Positions 1-14,120 are shown, numbered from the stretch's first letter. The stretch: 64,000 nt of DNA from Aphis gossypii (GCF_020184175.1 NC_065531.1:70588604-70652603), one strand, 5' to 3'. Made by a program: numbers and translations. Notes: generated by a model from the sequence alone, not told the origin.

Positions 1-236
1 ATATACTAATTACACTGACTAAAAAGTTGATATCCGAAGGAAAAGGATTAACGTATTATCTTATCTTACTAGACTTTTATCAAAAAGGATGTGGTCATTC
101 ATGTTGTATAATAACAACTTTAAATTTACAATTATTTAATAAGTTAATACATTATATACTTGTAATAATTTTTACTATACCTATAATTATTAATTGTGGT
201 TTTTGTCAAAATAATAGTAATTCGATTTCCATACAG

Positions 237-3200
237 GCGATGTATTGGAACAATCTCCCGGCGACCGTTTTGTTAATTTGGCATTCCACGAAGCCAGTTT
301 GGAAGTCGATAGAGCGGTAAACGCTACGATTAATTCTTTGTTCGGCTCCGATGACAAAATCATGAACCCGGAAAAGTTGATGAGAATGTCTAGATTTCCA
401 GACGTGGTTGCCAGAGATGTGGCCAAATCGGCAGATATTTTCGAAAGGACTTTAGCAAACGTCCGAAAACACGTACAAGCCGGACTCAAGGTTAATTTGA
501 CAGAAAGTAATAATTATCGATTAATTATTTTTCATATAAATGTTTATATACGGAATTGAAAATAAAATAAATATAATTTATTTCTGTTCTTTAGATTTTT
601 CTTATAGAGACTTATTGTCAGTGGAACAGTTGGACTTGATTGCTAATCTATCCGGATGTCTGAAATACCAAACGAAGCCCAACTGTAGCGACATGTGTTT
701 CCACACCAAATATCGGACTATAGACGGCACTTGTAATAATTTACAAAATCCGTTATGGGGATCGTCGCATACGCAATTTAGGCGAATTTTGAAGCCAATA
801 TACGAAAATGGATTCAACACGCCGATAGGTGAAACCTATAATATAAAACAATAATGAAAACGCATGAAAAATACTTGTTTCAGTTAAATAACCAATGTTG
901 TATGTTTTATAGGCTGGACTAAAGGTATGAAGTATTACGGCTTCGAAAAGCCCGGTGCCAGACTTGTGTCGACGTCTATTATTCGCACGAACGAAATCAC
1001 TTCTGACGAAGAAATCACACACATGGTAATGCAATGGGGTCAATTTTTGGACCACGACTTGGATCATGCTATACCGTCGACCACCAAAGAGAGTTGGGAA
1101 GGTTTGTAAAAATTAGTAATAAACATAGAAGTTTTCAACTGCAGTAATCTGTTGGCTGTTACTGATAAATTAATGCCATACCCATAAGTGTCTATTTTAT
1201 ATTTTTAGGTTTGGACTGTAAGAAAACATGTGCTTATTCTTTTCCATGTTTTCCGATGGATGTACCACCAAACGATGACCGTATCAAAAATCGGAGATGT
1301 ATGGATTTCATTCGAAGCAGTTCCATATGTGGCACCGATACGACATCCGTGTTCTTTGATAAGTTACAGCCTAGAGAACAAATCAACCAATTGACGGCCT
1401 TTATCGATGGTTCACAAGTATGGTTGCAAAGAATAGTATTAACAGATACAATATAACATGCTCTTTAACTATATTCCGAATGTGTTTTAAAGATCTATGG
1501 ATTTACAAACGATCGTTCGTTTATACTACGAGAAGTTCAAACTGGTTTTGGTCTGATGCGAGGAGGCATATCTTCAAATTTCGGTAAAGAAATGTTACCA
1601 ATAGCCGGAGCCGATGAAGTGGACTGTCGAAGAGACTTAACAGAGAGCGATACGGGATGTTATTTGGCTGGTGATATTCGAGCAAATGAACAGGTAATAT
1701 CATTTGACTAGGATTTAGAAAAAGACATTAAGAATTATCAAACGTCACCAAAAAACAAATAAATTAATATTTTAGGTGGGTTTATTGGCCATGCATACGA
1801 TTTGGATCAGAGAACACAATCGTATTGCCAGAGAATTACGCACAATAAATCCGCATTGGGAAGGAGATGTCTTGTTCCACGAAGCACGGAAAATCGTTGG
1901 TGCGGAATTGCAACATATAACCTTTAAGCACTGGTTGCCCTATGTACTCGGACCTAAGGGAATGGATATGTTAGGCCAATATCAAGGATACGACCCAACC
2001 TTAAATCCATCTATATCCAATGTGTTTGCCACAGCTGCCCTTAGATTTGGTCATTCCATAATTAATCCGGTTTTGACCCGACTCGACGATAACTTCACTA
2101 CTATTCCTCAGGTAATGATACTTAATTTTGTAGAATTTGTTCAATAGCATTGAAATGAAACTTTGAAAAAATCAATTATCGTATACAGGGAGACTTATCC
2201 CTAGGGAAAGCGTTTTTCACACCATGGCGTTTGTCCGACGAAGGTGGCACAGATCCGTTAATGCGCGGATTTTTCGCTGTACCCGCTAAAAGAAAAATGC
2301 CTAAACAGAACCTGAATGATCAATTAACCGATCATTTGTTCACATCAGCTCACGCTGTATCATTAGATTTAGCGGCGATGAACATACAACGTAGCAGAGA
2401 CCATGGCATTCCTGGTTATACCGAATGGAGAACAGTGTGTAACATGTCAAAAGCTGAAAGTTTCGATGATCTCAAAAACGAAATCAGTGATGATGAAGTA
2501 AGAAATAAGCTCAAGGAACTGTATGGCCACCCTGGTAAGCTACATTTGACTTTTACTTTCGAATGCCATTATACCTGTTCTTTTCTTTCTATCAGGTAAT
2601 ATCGATGTTTGGGTCGGCGGAATTCTCGAAGACCAAGTAGCCGGGGGTAAAGTTGGTCCGCTGTTTCAATGTTTATTGATAGAACAGTTTAAAAACTTAA
2701 GAAACGGTGACAGGTGAGCTAGTTTGATAAAATTGTTTGCGTGTATACATTTCTTGACATTTTTTTTTTTTTTTTTTATTGTAGATTTTGGTACGAAAAC
2801 CCTTCAACTTTCAGTCCAGCAAAACTCACACAAATCAAACAAGCGTCACTAGCTAGAGTTCTCTGTGATAATGGGGACAATATCACTCTAATGTCTAGAG
2901 ATGTATTCAAATTACCAGAATTGCAATCACCCAAGTTATTACCATGTAAATCGATTCCAAGTATTGACCTAAGACTTTGGTTTGAATGCAATGGAGGTAT
3001 ATACATAAGATAATATTATACTAATATTACATGCCTTGCAATAGTTTTTATAAAAACATATTTTTTTTAGATTGTCCAGGAGAAAATGCATCTAAAGAAA
3101 TGGAAGAACTGAGGTCTAAAGATGCATTGGCTAAAGTAATGAACGTGACTGAGGGAAAATTAGAAGGTCTGAGGTCAGTAGTTGATGGCCTTAAATTGGA

Positions 3201-3512
3201 CATCAAAAGATTAAGACGTGAAATCAGACATTTGACAAAAGCAAGTAACAGGGGTTGTTATGATGATACAGTTAAAAGGAGGCGCAGAGAAGGACGAACT
3301 TGGGTTTCTAAAAAATGCACTAAATGTGAATGTCGAGTAAGATATCATAATAATAATTATATTTTTTAAAACGTTTTACTACAGCTTAAATGTTAATACG
3401 TCTTTACTTATTTGAATTTCGCTAGAATATTGTTGCCTAAGAACAAAACTTATGTGAAAATGAATAATTTTTTTTTCAGAATTCTCAAATATTGTGTAAA
3501 AGTTTGTGTTGA
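237..3512 (+). CDS. Pxn: Peroxidasin, 3' part (peroxidase, coiled coil, partial VWC)
   Basis: Secreted extracellular-matrix haem peroxidase. In known animals it uses hydrogen peroxide and bromide to form sulfilimine cross-links in collagen IV of basement membranes. Visible exons: 237-506, 595-828, 913-1101, 1209-1417, 1493-1693, 1776-2111, 2189-2534, 2596-2713, 2785-2996, 3071-3336 and 3480-3512, all GT-AG. They join in frame into 803 codons plus TGA. Seen: the linker before the catalytic domain, the NLSGC...CSDMCFH...GTCNNL block, the distal-histidine motif [33 protein letters not shown], the proximal-histidine motif [10 protein letters not shown], and [11 protein letters not shown]. After the peroxidase come heptad-like charged residues (exon 10, coiled coil), then a VWC start (GCYDD...CTKCECR). 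The last exon adds only two more cysteines before the stop, so the VWC ends after its sixth cysteine. The signal peptide, LRR and Ig modules must lie upstream, before the intron at 1-236. Confidence 0.97.
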
Positions 3513-3724
3513 AAGTTTGAAACGAATATTTAAAGATACTATAAAAAGACCAGTTTTTGTTTATAGTTAAGTCAAATCCAACAACTGAATACACTATGTG
3601 TGATACCAGGTTTCATAGACCAAATTAATTTTATATTTTTATGTATAATATCTAGTTAAGTAATATTGTAAAATATTTTTGATTTTTTTGTTACTTAAAA
3701 AAAAAATATTTTCAATTATAAAAA

Positions 3725-3730
3725 AATAAA
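3725..3730 (+). promoter_or_regulatory. Candidate polyadenylation signal of peroxidasin
   Basis: An AATAAA hexamer lies 213 bases after the peroxidasin stop codon, in A-rich sequence. It is a reasonable polyadenylation signal, but AATAAA is common by chance in DNA this AT-rich. Confidence 0.4.
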
Positions 3731-5661
3731 TATTGATTAAATTTCTATGCATTATGCTTTTTTTTTAATACGATTTTAAAACGAGAAATTAAAATGTATC
3801 TACATATTAATAACTAAAATAGAAAATACATACATTATATAATAACTACCTAATTTGATGTTTTAATTTCTATTTAAGTATTTTATACTTTAAATCCTTA
3901 TACTCTTCTATTGGGAATAATAGAAATCAATTGTTTAGTATATTTATATATACATTGAAAAAATTATTATGTATTATGTGAAAAATTACCCAAATCTATT
4001 ATAATTGTATAGGTATGTGAAAATAATTATAATATGCCCTTGTTGAAATAATTAACAAATAATATTGTGGTAGACAATGTAGCCCCTATATAATATTTAC
4101 TAACCACAATGTGTATAATTTTATTTAATACCAATTCAATATTCAATAATAAACTTATTCATTAAAACATTTTCTATAGGTACCTATACTATAATGGCAT
4201 AGATAGATATTTTCACCGTGGGTAAAGGAGGACTTACAAAATAATTTATAATAAATGTATTAGTTACATTTAACTGTTTAAGTAATATATGAACTTGGTG
4301 CTTTAATAAACATGCATTTATATCTTAAAATTTACCATGTATGCAAAAATAGTTAAATATATTTTATTTCTAATTAATAAACCAAAGCATTTAGAAATTA
4401 ATTTTTACAAAAAAAAAAAAAAAACATTTACCTAGTCTAGAATATTATACTATTTATATTGTGATAATCTTATTTATTATTTTTTAGTTTAATTTAAGTT
4501 AATGTATTTAGTTGATCATTAGATAAATTATCGAGTATTTTTTAATCATTTTAGGTAATCAATATTTTTCCTAATTTCTAAAAAATGTATAATAAAAATT
4601 ATGTGATTTGTGAAAAATGCATTTTTAAAATATAAAATGAGCTACATATACAAAATAAAAAATTTCCCTTAAATTTATTTCAATATGTAATTTGTTTTTA
4701 AATATTTATCTATACAATATAGATTTGTAGTACTTTTAAGTAAATTGTATCTCATTAGCAGCTCATATAGTGAGTATTCCATCTTATACTCTTATAATTT
4801 ATACTTTAATTAAGTTGTTTATAAATGGAACAAATTTCTTTATTGATTAACTATGTTTTGAATGATTATTGAAAAATATACAAACTCCTTTAAGTCCCAA
4901 ACTTTGCATATTAAAACTATATAAGTTAGATACCTACTTAAAATATGATTTTATTAATTTGTTATTATAAACTGATAAGAATAATGAAATGAGAGATTAA
5001 AAATCTTATTATTTAATAAACATTGAAAAACAATAACAAGAATCACTGGTTATTAGTTTTATTTGATTTGGTTATTTAACTTTAAAACAGAATTATTAAG
5101 TTATTGGTAGAAATGATGAAAAAATAATTGTAAGAACAAAATTAAAATCATAAAAGGAAACTTTAAAAATATAATGATGCTCTCTAAGAATCTGCTTCTA
5201 GTTGGTTTATAAGTAACAATAATAAGAATTATAAAAGTAAATAATAATAATTTTGTATTTTTGGTACCTATAATATAATAATATATTTGTCATCTGCTTA
5301 CTTTCATTTTTCGTTATGGAACTTTAAGTGTTGGTTGAGTAATAGTCGCAAAAAATATAAATCATTTTATACTTAAAACAATTTGAAAAATGAAAATATT
5401 TAAATTAAAAGATAAAGGATTAGAAAATTAATATTTGATTTTGAATACACATACTTTATGAAAGTAGGTAGGTATTTAAAATACTTTGTTTATGTACCAA
5501 GTATTGTTTTTAAAAGTACCTAGGTACTAAAAATAGGTTTGTACCAACCAATTTGTGTACTTAAAAATTGTTTGAATACTTTTACTCAAGTGTTTTACAA
5601 AACTGGTATAAGTAATAAGTAAAAAGATTATTCTTGTGATATTACTAATAGGTACTTACAA
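3731..5661. other. AT-rich intergenic DNA
   Basis: Very AT-rich sequence with A/T homopolymer runs (for example near 4408-4424). I see no ORF with coding character, no RNA gene and no clear repeat boundary. Confidence 0.6.
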
Positions 5662-6081
5662 TTATCTCTTCCATTGGATAGGTACGTCGATTTTTTTAGC
5701 TGCTTCTGTTAAACTAAAATAGTCATCACTATCTGATTGTAAATTGAATTGTCTCTTAAAATAATGATGGTTATTGTGGTTACAAAAAAAAAAAAACATC
5801 CTTATTGCCATTCGCAATTGGTCATGGCGGAAATTCATGACAATTGGTTTATGGTTATGACAACATTCTCTTCGGTTCGCGTTAAAAATCAAAATATTCA
5901 GTAAATACATTTTTAAAATTATAATACGGACAGCGGCATCTAGCGACGAATGTGAGAAGCGATGACGTTGTTTTTCGTTTGCATGCACATCGGAAAGTTT
6001 AAAAACGACGGCGGTAGAGTGCGCTGCCATTATCGTCTGAAACTCCGGATACGACCGCGACCGAATTTCAGTATTTGACAA
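5662..6081 (-). CDS. Uncharacterised 139-codon ORF, doubtful
   Basis: An uninterrupted minus-strand ORF starting MSNTEIRSRSYPEF and ending LTEAAKKIDVPIQWKR. I recognise no domain. Its 5' half (about 5880-6081) is clearly less AT-rich than its surroundings, with several CG dinucleotides. A consensus-like donor (GTAAGT) overlaps the 3' end on this strand, reading 5653-5648, so the real feature may be a 5' exon or promoter-proximal sequence rather than an intact protein. A run of phenylalanines from an A homopolymer in the middle argues against a conserved protein. Confidence 0.2.
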   Translation of the reverse strand: MSNTEIRSRSYPEFQTIMAAHSTAVVFKLSDVHANEKQRHRFSHSSLDAAVRIIILKMYLLNILIFNANRRECCHNHKPIVMNFRHDQLRMAIRMFFFFCNHNNHHYFKRQFNLQSDSDDYFSLTEAAKKIDVPIQWKR

Positions 6082-7723
6082 AGCGTGAATTTTCCACTGT
6101 CAACAAAAATGTTACCAACTTACTTATTTTTATTATTAATTAATTAAACCAAAACAATTGCTTCTGATATTCTTGTATGAGGTTCTACCTCCCCTCCTTC
6201 GCTTAAAATCTGTTTTCAGAGTAGTCAAAGTTGATCAGTAAGATTTAATGCAGAATTCGTTTAAGGGGGGGGGGTAGGGTTACCATTTATTAATTTATAA
6301 AAAAGGTTTTTAATGTAATATTCCATAAAATAAATTATTATACTTGTTTTACTTAATCCCCCCCCGATTTATTCGATAATTATTCACCGCGAACTTTTAA
6401 ATTTGTAGATCGATTATAAACTATTTGTTTTTAAATAATAATAATTCATCTATACCTGTACTCGAATTACTAACTGTCAACGAATCGTAATTCAATACTA
6501 CTAGCTAGTAAGCTGACGTATAGACTTTATAGGCGTATAGTGATTATTATCTATAAAACGTTTATTTATCTATATTATATTTTTCATTTTTGCATTATTA
6601 CTGAAAAAAATTAACTACACACAAGGCACAACCATAGAAAAATGATCGGATCATTGTTTTCTAAAACTGAGATAACTTATTCCTCCAAGAAAAAATAACC
6701 TAGATCATTTTCTTCCATTATCGAAATAAGAAATGTTTACCGTCTTAATTATATTTTGGGGTTTTATCGATTTCACTTGAAATTCGTCTATATTGATTTC
6801 GCCGACTGTATATTAACACAAAGCCATTTATAAAAGACTAAGTATTTTACAGTAGGTATACGATCATTTATTATAAAGTTTATAATTTGTATATAATATT
6901 AATTGATTTTTCCGATCACTAATAATGACTTCAAAATGAATTTTTACACAGTATAATTCAAGAGTCAAGACAGGCGCACAGGACTACAATTGTCACTAAA
7001 TGTCGATTATTTGGATACATTGGATACTGCAGAAAATATTGAACAACATATTTTACTTTTATTTTTAATAATATCAATGTACTTACAAGTATGAAGTGAT
7101 AAAATTAGGTAAGTCCTTTTTCAATACAACTTTAATAGATTATAATGATTATATTGATTAAGATTTAAGATATATGAAAACCGACGCGATAATAGCTATA
7201 TTTATCATACCTATAATCATAGGCGTAAATTAGGGAGGTGGTGAGAGGGAGTAACTGCCCCCCCTCAAAAAATTTAACAGTGCAAGAATGTTGAGTTATC
7301 AAGACCTATTAATTATAATATTTGTACCTACGCGTACGTTTAAATATTAAATATGAAATGAATTTGAATTTAAAAATAGGTACAGACGGTATAGTGGTAA
7401 AATATTAATTTGTTTTCAACAAATTTGAACTGTATTTAAATTCAAATCAAAAAATGTTACTATACAATCAATCAATTTTTAAACCTTTTTCAATTATCCC
7501 ATTTCACCAAATTACGTCGTTTAAAATATGATATATTTAGTATAGTTTTGTACACACTTCCTATAATTAATTATTTAGACATCGCGTTTAATCGTTTAGT
7601 AATAGCTTTTATTTCATCGTTTTTCTTTTCTCGTACGTAAAATAATATGTATAGATAGTAGAAGCTTTCGGTGGAATATTACTGCGCTGTACGTATAGGA
7701 AAGCTCCTTACAATTTGTCCAAC
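6082..7723. other. AT-rich intergenic DNA with G/C homopolymer tracts
   Basis: No gene seen. Two notable tracts are a G run near 6265-6274 and a C run near 6357-6366, about 90 bases apart and in inverted relation. A short purine-rich/C-rich pair occurs at 7235-7266. These may be terminal remnants of old mobile elements, but no target duplication is visible. Confidence 0.45.
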
Positions 7724-7760
7724 ATATATATATATATATATATGTGTCGTGTGTCGTGTG

Positions 7761-7831
<71 letters not shown>

Positions 7832-7864
7832 GTGTGTGTGTGTGTGTGTGGTGTGTGTGTGTTC
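7724..7864. repeat. Compound (TA)n-(TG)n microsatellite
   Basis: A (TA)n tract at 7724-7742 is followed by GTGTCGTGTC variants and then a long (TG)n run with single-base interruptions to about 7862. ORFs here on either strand translate to Val-Cys or His-Thr repeats and are artefacts of the repeat. Confidence 0.95.
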
Positions 7865-8700
7865 TGAACTCGACCAGACCTTTACCGAAAACAGTTGAAC
7901 GTATTTTTTGGAATACGTCCAACTTCGCACGTTCCGCCCACTATGCAGCTATTTCTGAGCTACCTACTACGTGTACCTACTGTATATACATGTGGTATAA
8001 TTTATATACATATGTATGTGTTCACAGAACGCGTACGACCGGATGTAATCTTATTTCCGCGTTCTACATATACACGCGCCCTGTACGCCAGAAGTGAAAA
8101 CGGTCGGCGTGCGGCGGTATAAGTCGCGTGTACTTGGGCATAGAGCCGTACGCCGGTCGCCAAAAACTTGTCTGTATTGAGTTACCTCATCCCTTGCGCC
8201 GGACACGCGAGCCAATTTGGGTCCACTGGACGAGTACATAATAATAGTAAGTGAAGTTTGCAAGTGTATCTAAGAGAGTCAAAGAGATGTGCGTGTGCGT
8301 ACGTATACATGTAGGTATGTTGTTGGAACACGGCCGAAAGAGTAGATTTGCAAAAAAAAAAAAAAAAATAATCGAGTACAAATAAGAAAAACGTTTCTAA
8401 AAGCGTTGGCTTACCGTTGCCAATAATTGTGGAGATATAAGTATCGGACGAATTACGTGCGGTGTGAGTGTGTTTAAGTCTGCCTGCCAAACGCAATTTT
8501 TTTTTAGATTATACAAAAAAATGTGAAAAAAAATAGTATCTTTCGTGTTGAATCATACATTTATACGTACTACGTGCAGATAATCCGTTTGATATTTGAT
8601 ATATTATTATATACTAGTACAATGAAATCTCTGAATATCGGACGCTGTGCAGTGTCACTGAAATTTAGTTCCCTATTTAGAGGTTTCCTCGATGAAAAGC
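7865..8700. other. Moderately GC-richer non-coding stretch
   Basis: Base composition rises here relative to the flanks and CG dinucleotides are more frequent (8020-8220). ORFs exist in several frames, but none has recognisable protein character. It could be regulatory or untranslated sequence; I see no splice-supported exon. Confidence 0.3.
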
Positions 8701-11700
8701 GGTAAAGATTTTCTGGTTTTCGAAAAAACCACAGTTTTTAGTGCAGAATGTAGGTAATGAGATACCTGTCTTTATATACACGGTTACAGGTCACCATGTT
8801 TTCCAGTTTTCCTGTGTTGGAATTATGGAAAACATAGCAACTAAAATTCTACGTTGTACCGTAATACTAATAATATTATAATTGTGTCACAATATTATTT
8901 TACACCTTCACGGCGAACATTTCCGAGTTCAATATTAAAATACATTAATATACTTTAAAACTATTGAACTCTAAAAAAATCATATTCAATAACCAATTCA
9001 CAGAATCATTAATTAAAAAATATTTTATTATGTATTTTATTTAGTTTTATGCAGCTATAACCTAAATATATATATTTTTTTTTAATAGTCATGTGATTTC
9101 ACAGAATCGTATGCATCTTTTTAATATTTCCTTGTAATACTTATAAGTTTATTATAAGTTTCTCAAAGTAATAATAACATTAAATTAAAATTATTATAAA
9201 ATATTTATAAATTTTTAACTAACCATTATGGCGTTATCGATAATAATATTTTAGACTTTTTTTTTATAAAGACTCGATATTTATAAACAACAGTATACTA
9301 AGGTCTAATTTATATACCTTTGCTAATATTATCATACTAATGAAATTGAAATTACTCGTTACTCGTCAGTCGTCATAATAGCTGACATTTATTATTATAT
9401 TTATTAGATAATATAATATCTCATTTTAACGTGATAATACATATCGAACAGTTTTATACTTGTATCTGACAGATAACTATAAAAACTCGTATTCAAACTG
9501 TAAAAATAAATTTTAAATTCATTGAAAACTTACACTTAAAAAATGGTTGTTGATAGTTAATATGATAATGTACAATAAATGATTCTGTCAAACTTATAAT
9601 TATTTATCAATAATCATATAAAAAAAAAAACCAATATTTTAATTATAATTTATTATTTTTTTTTAATGTAATAATTCCAAATTTTATTTTCGTATCTCAC
9701 TGTAATTGCTATATTTATCATTTATTTTATAATGTTTACTTATAGGGATACACATTTTTGATTTATACTAATGGCATGCCACTTATTTGTTATATTTAAT
9801 AATATTTAAGATAATTTAATAGCGCAATACATCAATATTCGTCAATTAAATAACTTCATAATAAACATTCTAAAATATTCAGTTTTTCATTTTTTGACCA
9901 GCCAGAGAGTAATACAATTATGAAAATTGTTGTGTTGGTATATATAAAATTATTTTCTTGATACAAATTGCTTATTTTGTGAGTTTATTTTGTATTTTTT
10001 TTTATTTCAAATGAATTACTAAAGTAGGCAATACGAAAATATATATACCTACCTATACATATTACGTAAATATAATTTACTACCTACATTAGAATATTTG
10101 TTATCTTGATAATATTATAATAATAATGCAAATTTATTTGTAAGTGTTTTTTAATTTTAAATGTAACATTATTTTAAACTAAGTCCATTCGTAATAAGAA
10201 CATGGCAGTTAATTCATTATTCTATTCTGTGGTTAAATGTATAAAAAGAATAAACGAAAACAAACTTTAATGAAATTGTATTAACATATTTATTTCACAT
10301 TCCTATACTTATCACGACATGTTCAATTTGAGGAATGGGATTCGACCGTTATGAAGTTGCATTTATTAATATCACATGGCTCCCTAATTCTATTTTGTAA
10401 ATAAAAATGTTTGTTCTTACATCCTTCTGTTGTTAAACTAATCATGTTTCTGTAGCATCAATGTTTTCAATTTCCCATATGAATCATCACAGTTTAATTT
10501 GTATAGACTGATTCATATTTTATAAAATGTGCTACTTTCTGCATTTACCTTATATCATGACAAAAACAATACAACCCCGCAGAACTAACTGATTAAATTA
10601 AAACCTTCATTTTAATTATTACATTAGTAACCACTAAACTATAGGATAATTTGATGTTGAATGGTATATGATTAAACTTTATTATCTAGTGTTATTGTTT
10701 ATAGTTAATATGATGATGCATATGAATGATTTTGTTAGAACTTTTAATTACAGCCTACAAGTATTAATCAATTATAATAATAAAAAAAAAACTATCCGAG
10801 TGTGCTTCTTCAATATTTTTCGGTACATTTGGTAATAAAGATTGATGGGCTGTATAAGTATTTTTCTGAAATTTAATTTACCTACAGTATATCTAAGTTT
10901 GAATTTACAAAATTACAACCATCTGTTGATATGGAAATTTGAGTAAATTGATAATTTTGATTATTGATATACTCGTATTGGTATTCGTGGTTTTAATGAA
11001 ATTAAAATTAGTAATTACGGATTCTAGTCGGAATAATGTTCTATTTTAGATGCTCTCGACTTGCATTCTAAGTATAATAGTATCTTTTTTCACTGCTTGA
11101 TAAAATGTAATTAAATTCTAACAAAACATAATTACTCTTTTTCGTTGAAGCAAAACGCATTTTTTGTTATAATTGAGATAGAGTAAAGACTAAATTAAAG
11201 TGATTAAACTCAGAAGGTAGCAAAAGAATAGTTATTAAAATTAAATTACGAATTTATAATTTTTTAATCGAAAGATATTTTTCTTTTTAAACATTCCGAA
11301 GATTGTAAGCGATGCGACCAGGTCTCTAAATATACCTAAAATGTATTTGTGTGTATCCATACATTATATTATGTATGTTATATATAGGTACCTATTATAT
11401 TTAGGTAATCAGTCACATAAGATATAAATTATTTTTATAAAGAGTTGTGTAGTGTATGGAGATAAATTATAGAACTTTGTATAAGAGACAACTCTGTGAA
11501 TTTATTCTTCGTAAAAAAATATCTTATGGATAAGGTGACTAGGATATTTTATATATACGATGTACGTATAACATTTAATATTTATAAAATCTGCGTCGGT
11601 TCAAAAAGCGTTTGTTGCACTTTTTGAACATTTTAACATTTTGAAGTGACTTTTTAAAACTTTCTACCCTCGTCTTCATTAATTTTTTATTAAAACGTTA

Positions 11701-13923
11701 AAGATTTTAAAAAATATAATTATATTGACTTGATTATTCATGTCTGTTTCTAAAAGTTTTAACTAAAATGTTCTAACCGCGTATCATATTTGAATCACTA
11801 CTCCAACAGCGAGACCAACTGACTGACCCATTAAACATTTACAGTAATATTCCATTATAAGCAGTCATATTTTTATATACATGTTATACTTTCAGTTATA
11901 CGAAAAGGTTCGTAACCTGAAGGGTATGAATCATGTACAGAAAATTACTGGCAAGAATGTGGAAATATTATATTTATTATCATTTATGTATGATTTTCAT
12001 CTCCTGTACTATACATCCAATATCTGTCAGTTTAAACTAATAAGTTAAATGCGCGATTCAATTAGGTAATATGAACTACGTGTTATAGACTATAGTTGAA
12101 TACAAAATACTACATTTTTCTTAATTTAAAAACTTTAAATGAATAAAATGGTAATAATAAAATAATAATATAATAAAAATTATTATAATAATGTGTATTA
12201 GTACCTATACATGGATCGTAGTTCGTTGTATACAAACTAGAAGTTTTTTTACGTCAGTTGTATATGGTAAGAAGAGTGAGGTCATATGTATGAAAATAAA
12301 ATCGCTATAAATAGTAGTTTTAAATTTTTGTAATTGATTAATTTGTTCGATACTTCTTTAAAATTCAAATTAAACCATTTCCTACTTCTAACTCCCATTA
12401 ATTGTATAAATCACATTTGTTTCGTCTTGACACAAGAATATATCGAGAAAATCGTAAAAATTATAATTTTATATTACACTTGAATGTAATGAATATTGTA
12501 ATTATTTTTCATCAAGCTTAAATACTAAGTTTCTAAAAAATAATTAGTAAAACATAATTTATTCGTATCGAAAAGTGTTGTGTTTTTATTATTATTTATC
12601 ATTATTATTTCCGTGCAAGATTCCTGAATTACTGGGGTTTTTGTTTGAATTCGACAATGGATGAGATGCATTTATATCATAACTTAAAACTATAGCACGT
12701 AAATTTTACTTGGGACTTTTTTACTTTCGAATAATGAGATTGAACGAAAACATTAAATACAAACGTAAAATATCAACGAATCTGTAATTATTGTAATACC
12801 AATACCTATAGGTATACGGGGATCAAAATAATATTTTGTATAAATAATATATAATTTCTTATAAAAAAAAAAAAAAATGAAAAATTATAAAAAATATTTC
12901 ACCTAAAGTTCACGATTAACGATTTGCATTTTTCAAAAAGTTGGCTATAAAGAATTGCTGGTTTTTTACAACTATGATAATGATAATAATACTTTAATGT
13001 TATTCTTATTAACCTCGATGACAATAATAATTAATGTAAATCTGCAACAACTTTATACAGAGTAGAAATACACCACTCATTCTTGGAGGTACCTAACTTG
13101 GTGTTTATATTTTATTTATTATAAAAATAAGTACTTAATATTTATGGATTTAAAATATTATTATAATAATGATATGAAATAGTATTATGATTAACGATAC
13201 CTAATAATAATAGTAATAATACTTATCAATAATCATTAATCAAGGCGTAAATGTCATTTCGAGAAAAATAAATATGATGAATCTAAATATATAGTTTTCA
13301 TTTTTTTCTAACATTTCATTTTGCCTCCAAATGTTTATTTTCCGTATTATTTTTGTTAGGTTGAGCAGCCGGTCGAGGAAAACATTTTATGGCAGAATGA
13401 TAACTAATTATTTAATTAATAGTTATTGAGTTATTAGGATCTTAGATAATAATTTTGTTATAATCGTATAAAAATAATTTTTTTTCATTAATTAGATACC
13501 TATTACTTAATTATTAATTTTTTTTTGTGGTATTGTCATATTGTTGCTTTTTAATATTTCAATATTTAGTATATAATATAAATATAACACTATTGTAGTT
13601 AAAGTAATTTCGTTAGAAAATAAAACAACTTTTAAATACTAAAAGACAAAATAGCGCTAGAATATATTAGATAAAAAAAAAAATCTAAATTATTGTATTG
13701 CCATTTGCCACTCTAATAGTCGACAGTCGTATACAGATATAATATTATTATATAACTATTGATTATTGAAGTTAAATTGTGTTGCCATTGACCCTTTACA
13801 TCTACATTATATATTACGGTATTAACTATTGTTTTGTTTATTTAAATTTAACTTAAATGATTAATAATACATTTTAGAAAATAAATTCTTGATATTGGAA
13901 TAAAAAACAATAATTTATAAAAT
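8701..13923. other. Gene-poor AT-rich DNA
   Basis: Over 5 kb of AT-rich sequence with frequent short homopolymers and ATT/TAA repeats. No ORF, RNA gene, or terminal-inverted-repeat element could be supported by eye. Confidence 0.6.
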
Positions 13924-13937
13924 TTAAAAATAATAAC

Positions 13938-14120
13938 TGAAATAGTGTGTACTGTGTATTGTTGACTGATTGTATCGAATAAAATCATTTTCAGATAAAC
14001 TCTGTTGTCCGTTTAGATTAAATGCCCGGCGGTCACCATCAAACACTTCAAAAATACGTCTATTAGATTCTGATATTAGATATTGTAGAGCAGGCCGACT
14101 TTCATGGATTTTTGATCGAC
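13938..14120 (-). pseudogene. Orphan exon-like coding fragment
   Basis: On the minus strand a good polypyrimidine-rich acceptor (CTCACAG, AG at 14122-14121) is followed by an open stretch. It reads RSKIHESRPALQYLISES, then NRRIFEVFDGDRRAFNLNGQ, with mixed codon usage unlike the AT-rich frames around it. A possible GT donor follows at about 13948. I do not recognise the protein and see no partner exons nearby. It may be a relic exon, a transposon-derived fragment or chance. Confidence 0.25.

Noticed and set aside
491..508. Donor at 490/491 (CTCAAG|GTTAAT) for the first peroxidasin exon
   Set aside because: It leaves phase 0, which does not match the next exon; the donor after 506 (GAAA|GTAATA) restores the frame and fits the family sequence.
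7614..8122. Several ORFs rich in Val-Cys or His-Thr repeats
   Set aside because: They are translations of the (TG)n microsatellite in different frames and strands.
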